Positions 60,737 to 64,000 of a DNA stretch of 64,000 nucleotides are shown piece by piece. This DNA is from CAVVFX01 sp963747535 (GTDB taxonomy: Bacteria; Acidobacteriota; Terriglobia; Bryobacterales; Bryobacteraceae): contig CAVVFX010000002.1 of assembly GCA_963747535.1 (NCBI GenBank), forward strand, positions 620,001 through 684,000. The letters run 5' to 3'. The notes beneath the pieces were generated by a model. That model saw only the letters and a list, made by a program, of their open reading frames with translations. It had not been told where the DNA came from and did not search any database. How positions within the stretch are numbered: the first letter of the stretch is position 1; every line of letters starts with the position of its first letter. The position numbers and the translations under genes were made by a program.

Positions 60737-62674
60737 TTACAGGTTTTCTCGGAACCAGTCGACGGTCCTGGCCAGCACGTCCTTCTGATCTTCGAGCTTG
60801 TGGAAGCGATGGCCTTCGCCCGGATAAATCACCAGGCGCGTCTTGACGCCCCGTGTCTTCAGCGCGTGCCAGAACTCGTACGACTGCGGCGCGGGACACT
60901 CCTCATCGGAATCGCCGACCAACACCAGCGTCGGCGTCTCCACGTTCCGGATGTAAGTGATCGGCGAACTGCGCGCATACATGGCTGGATCGTCGTATAC
61001 CGACTTCCCGAAATACGGGATCATCCACTGGTCAATCAGATTCTCACCGTAATAGCTTTGCCAGTTGGCGATCCCCGCGCCCGCCACCGCGGCGTGAAAA
61101 CGATGCGTCTGCGTGACCGCCCACATGGTCATATATCCACCGTAGCTCCAGCCGCCAATTCCCAGACGGTTATCGTCGACGGGCAGATCGTGCTCGGCCT
61201 GATCGACACCCGCCATGATGTCGCGCAGGTCCCCGAAGCCAAAATCTTTTACGTTGCCCCCGGTGAACGCCTCACCCGCGCCGAAACTGCCGCGCGGATT
61301 GGGGAAGAGCACAAAGAAGCCGTCAGTAGAAAGCGCCGACATGTCGAACCATACCGGCCACGATGGCTTTTTCGCAGCCGCCGGACCGCCATGCACCGAA
61401 ACAATCAGCCCGTATTTGCGACCGGCCTGGTAATTGACCGGATACATGAGCCAGCCTTCAACGCGCTGCCCTTCGCTCATCCAGTGCAGCTTCTCGGCCT
61501 TTCCCCACACCGGCTGGAGAGATGCGTTGGCATGCGTGATCTGCTTCCAATCGTTGACCGGACCCGCCCAGACCTCGGGGGGAAGCGTCCACGAACTCCG
61601 CGCCGTGGCGATCGCCTGGCCATCGGCCGACGCCGACACGGTATCGTCACCCGCGCGCAAGGACTCGTCGCCCTTCCAGAGCACCTCGCTGCCACCTTTG
61701 CCCGGATTGAGAAGCGCGATGGCGCTGCCGCCGTCGACTGTCTCGGCATAAAGCATCCGCCCGTTGGGCAGCCAGTCGATCCAGCTTGGGGAAGCCTGGA
61801 TATCCGGCGTCAGATTCCGCGCCGAACCGCCTTCCGAGGGGATGGCGTAGATGTCTCCGCCTGTCGACCCTTCGTCACTCATCAGGCCGCCGATGAACGC
61901 GATCTGCCTGCCGTCCTTCGACCATCGCGGCACCGCGATCTGCAAGGGCGGTTTATAGAGATGCTTGACGTCGCCGGTAGCGGTTGCGATCGTGTATAGC
62001 TGGGCGATCCACCAGTTGTTGTCGCCGCTGCCTTTGGCGGCCGTATAGACGATGCGCGCACCCTCCGGCGACCAGTCGAATTCATATACGTAGGTGTCGG
62101 CCGGAGAAAGGATGCGCGCCGCGCCACTGTGCGGGTCCACCAGGGTGAGACGCTGCTCATGGATTACCTCTTCTACCACCCCGGCATCCTTTGCACCGGC
62201 TTCCGTGGGCCCGGCGATTCGCGTCGCGTTCTCGGTGAACAGCACCGCAATCTGCGTCCCTTCCGGCGACCACTTCGGCGTCTGCAGATAACCCTTGAGC
62301 GAAGTCAGCTTGCGGGTCTTACCGGTACCGGCGTCAGCCACGTAGAGCTGAAGCTGCTTGGGGCTGGCACAATCGGATAGGAACGCAATCTGCCGGCTAT
62401 CCGGCGACCAGGTGATGTCCTTCTCCTGACACTTGACACCGGAAGAGCCGACGGTGATGCGCCTGGGCGGCGCGCCATCCGTCGAGATGTAGATCATGGA
62501 ATTGCGCGAATCGCTGTTGTCTACGTCGCGCACGCCTTCGACATACGCCACCCGACGTCCATCAGGCGAGATGCTTGCCTGGCGGAACTGGATGGTCGAG
62601 CTGGTCACCGTAAAGTACGGGGAATCTGCACCGAATGCGGCGACCGCTCCCGCGAGGATGATGAAGAGGCGCAT
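60737..62674 (-). CDS. S9-family (prolyl oligopeptidase/DPP-like) peptidase
   Basis: 645 aa with a leader (MRLFIILAGAVAAFGA). The N-terminal beta-propeller has PD40/WD-type repeats (FRQASISPDGRRVAYVEGVR; ITWSPDSRQIAFLSDC; FDWSPEGARIVYTA). The C-terminal alpha/beta hydrolase has the nucleophile motif GIGGWSYGGYMTMW, the Asp near LVGDSDEECP, and the His in YPGEGHRFH. It would cut oligopeptides in the periplasm, complementing the tricorn-like protease. Confidence 0.93.
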   Translation of the reverse strand: MRLFIILAGAVAAFGADSPYFTVTSSTIQFRQASISPDGRRVAYVEGVRDVDNSDSRNSMIYISTDGAPPRRITVGSSGVKCQEKDITWSPDSRQIAFLSDCASPKQLQLYVADAGTGKTRKLTSLKGYLQTPKWSPEGTQIAVLFTENATRIAGPTEAGAKDAGVVEEVIHEQRLTLVDPHSGAARILSPADTYVYEFDWSPEGARIVYTAAKGSGDNNWWIAQLYTIATATGDVKHLYKPPLQIAVPRWSKDGRQIAFIGGLMSDEGSTGGDIYAIPSEGGSARNLTPDIQASPSWIDWLPNGRMLYAETVDGGSAIALLNPGKGGSEVLWKGDESLRAGDDTVSASADGQAIATARSSWTLPPEVWAGPVNDWKQITHANASLQPVWGKAEKLHWMSEGQRVEGWLMYPVNYQAGRKYGLIVSVHGGPAAAKKPSWPVWFDMSALSTDGFFVLFPNPRGSFGAGEAFTGGNVKDFGFGDLRDIMAGVDQAEHDLPVDDNRLGIGGWSYGGYMTMWAVTQTHRFHAAVAGAGIANWQSYYGENLIDQWMIPYFGKSVYDDPAMYARSSPITYIRNVETPTLVLVGDSDEECPAPQSYEFWHALKTRGVKTRLVIYPGEGHRFHKLEDQKDVLARTVDWFRENL

Positions 62675-62703
62675 ATTAAAAATCGGTTTGCATCCGGAAA
62701 GGA

Positions 62704-62798
62704 GCAGGCCAAAGGTCTACTCCACATTGATTCGGCAGCACTTGTCAGCCTCGTACTTCGCGGCCCGCGAAGATTCGTGGAGTTGACCTTTGGCCTGC
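62704..62798. repeat. 95-bp unit with 21-bp terminal inverted repeats
   Basis: Arms 62704-62724 and 62778-62798 match with one mismatch and enclose 53 bp. One arm sequence recurs at 45397-45417. It lies upstream of the S9 peptidase start (62674), between it and the cytochrome c gene. Confidence 0.7.
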
Positions 62799-62843
62799 GA
62801 ATCGATTTTTTCTCACCTTCTCACGGTCGCGGCTCAGTAAGCG

Positions 62844-63173
62844 TTACAGGGTCTTCAGGTAGGCGATCAGGTCAGCCTTTTCATCGTCGGAAAGCATCTC
62901 TTTGTAAGCCGGCATACCATTTCCGCCTTCGTTGATCTTGGCTAGGACATTGGCTTCGGTCGGCTTCTTGCCGTTGGTCAGCTTGTCTTTCGCGAACAAC
63001 CCTTTCAGGCCGGGACCCATCTTTTTCTCTGTGCTATCCGCGTTGTGACACACGCTGCATTGCTCGAATACCTCTTTGCCCTTGGCCGCATCCGGCTTCT
63101 TGGCATTCGCCAGCAGCATCATGGAGCCGGTAAGGGCGACAGTCATAATGAAATACGGCAGTTTCTGCGTCAA
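62844..63173 (-). CDS. Cytochrome c (class I)
   Basis: 109 aa with a leader (LPYFIMTVALTGSMMLLANA). Heme c attachment site C39-SVC42-H43, and axial Met about M87 in GNGMPAYKEM. KGKEVFEQCSVCHNADSTEKKMGPGLKGLF is the classic start of the domain. It probably shuttles electrons between periplasmic dehydrogenases and an oxidase. Monocistronic, divergent from sppA. Confidence 0.95.
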   Translation of the reverse strand: MTQKLPYFIMTVALTGSMMLLANAKKPDAAKGKEVFEQCSVCHNADSTEKKMGPGLKGLFAKDKLTNGKKPTEANVLAKINEGGNGMPAYKEMLSDDEKADLIAYLKTL

Positions 63174-63296
63174 GCGTTTCTCCTTGGGACGAATATTTAC
63201 CAGTCTACAATCACTGACGCCACGCTGTCAGGAGGGTGGCAGCAGAATTGCCAAGTATATTAGAAGGGGCCAGGCAGAGGCTCGAAAGGATGGTTT

Positions 63297-64000
63297 GTGG
63301 CCAAATTTCTGATAGGCGTTCTCACCGGCGGGATCCTCGTCATCGTGATCGGGATCATCATCTTCTTCTCGTTCGCCCGGATGCGCGACAGGACTCCGGA
63401 CGTCGCACCCAATAGCGTGCTCTATCTCCGTCTCAACGGCGAGATTCCGGAGCGTGTCGCGGTGGACTATCCGATCCCTTTCTTCAAGTCCAGCGACATC
63501 CTCACGGTCAGTGACATCTGGGGTGTGCTGCGCAAAGCCGCGGCCGACTCGCGCATCAAGGCCATTGTCCTGGAGCCCTCGGATCTCAGCCTGGGGTGGG
63601 GCAAGATGCAGGAAGTCCGCGCCGATATCGAGCAGTTTCGGAAGTCCGGCAAGCCGGTCTATGCGTTTCTCAAGACTCCCAGCGCGCGCGAGTACTACAT
63701 CGCCAGCGCCGCTAACCGGATCTACCTGGCGCCGCAGGACTACCTGATGCTAAAAGGCATGCGCTTCGAGCTCATGTACTTTCGCGGCACGCTCGATAAG
63801 CTCGGCGTGACGGTCGACGTAGAGCACGACGGGAAGTACAAGGACTACGGCGATATGTTCACCCGCACCAACATGAGCCCCGAAACCAAGGAGGTCCTCA
63901 ACAGCATGATGGACGGGCTCTATGGCGATCTGGTCACCGGCATCGCCAACGGACGAAAGAAATCGCCGGACGAAATCCGGGCCACTATCGACAACGGTCC
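63297..64000 (+). CDS. sppA: SppA-type signal peptide peptidase, partial at window end
   Basis: At least 234 aa, cut by the window. The start is GTG 63297, behind GAAAGGA. It has an N-terminal membrane anchor (FLIGVLTGGILVIVIGIIIFF), then the S49-type protease: SVLYLRLNGEIPE, SRIKAIVLEPSDLSLGWGKMQEV, GKPVYAFLKTPSAREYYIASAANRIYLAPQDYLMLKG, with the catalytic Lys region KYKDYGDMFTR. The Ser nucleophile domain lies beyond the edge. Confidence 0.88.
   Translation, partial: MAKFLIGVLTGGILVIVIGIIIFFSFARMRDRTPDVAPNSVLYLRLNGEIPERVAVDYPIPFFKSSDILTVSDIWGVLRKAAADSRIKAIVLEPSDLSLGWGKMQEVRADIEQFRKSGKPVYAFLKTPSAREYYIASAANRIYLAPQDYLMLKGMRFELMYFRGTLDKLGVTVDVEHDGKYKDYGDMFTRTNMSPETKEVLNSMMDGLYGDLVTGIANGRKKSPDEIRATIDNG

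Overview
The window is GC-rich bacterial chromosome and looks like an acidobacterium of the Solibacter/Bryobacter group (class Solibacteres). Signs of this are a secreted protein that appears to be the TIGR03437 'Solibacter C-terminal domain' type, a very large carboxypeptidase-regulatory/TonB-type outer-membrane receptor, a PEP-CTERM protein, several Tat-exported oxidoreductase-like enzymes, and a small protein of the 'SGPRT..GK' kind that is common in these genomes. Genus and species cannot be read from the sequence alone. No rRNA gene, intact tRNA gene or CRISPR array was seen.

Layout. 1-1749: an exported molybdenum hydroxylase (2Fe-2S subunit plus molybdopterin subunit, running off the left edge), broken by about six frameshifts. 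2034-4319: an exported HpcH/HpaI-type aldolase and a Tat-type enolase-superfamily enzyme. 4966-9112: a PEP-CTERM protein, a decayed PpiC-type isomerase and a PQQ dehydrogenase with a heme c tail. 9304-11788: regulators (sigma-54 activator, ribbon-helix-helix protein, Crp/Fnr). 12040-16645: a hydratase and two coupled secreted glycosidase-like genes. 17016-18413: ECF sigma factor, zinc-type anti-sigma factor and a periplasmic LTxxQ-like protein. 18733-23854: dienoyl-CoA-reductase-like SDR, TIGR03437-type protein, ferrochelatase, and a beta-lactamase-like/NamZ fusion. 23929-27408: AT-hook miniprotein and two transporters. 27799-32866: tandemly duplicated TPR-like proteins, an FmdB-type zinc ribbon and a Tat-exported Gfo/Idh/MocA protein. 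33013-38117: Ku, a HEPN-like two-gene module, and the ATP-grasp/alpha-E/transglutaminase operon. 38311-47826: SDR and aldo/keto reductase pair, DinB-like protein, TonB-type receptor, Tat-exported RpiB-like protein and a large secreted PHP-like protein. 47994-50480: a small accessory patch with a tRNA-Phe 3' fragment and two toxin-antitoxin pairs. 50809-64000: conserved small protein, tricorn-like protease, double alpha/beta hydrolase, Ser/Thr kinase, SpoIIE/RsbU phosphatase, S9 peptidase, cytochrome c and the start of SppA.

The gene set fits a heterotrophic soil bacterium that breaks down polysaccharides, peptides and cell walls outside the cytoplasm and imports the products through outer-membrane receptors and sodium or amino-acid symporters. 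The most unusual non-coding content is several families of dispersed palindromic repeats. One family has seven copies, two of which have become translated as the tail of a sodium symporter. There is also a 155-bp MITE-like element with 22-bp terminal inverted repeats flanked by TA.
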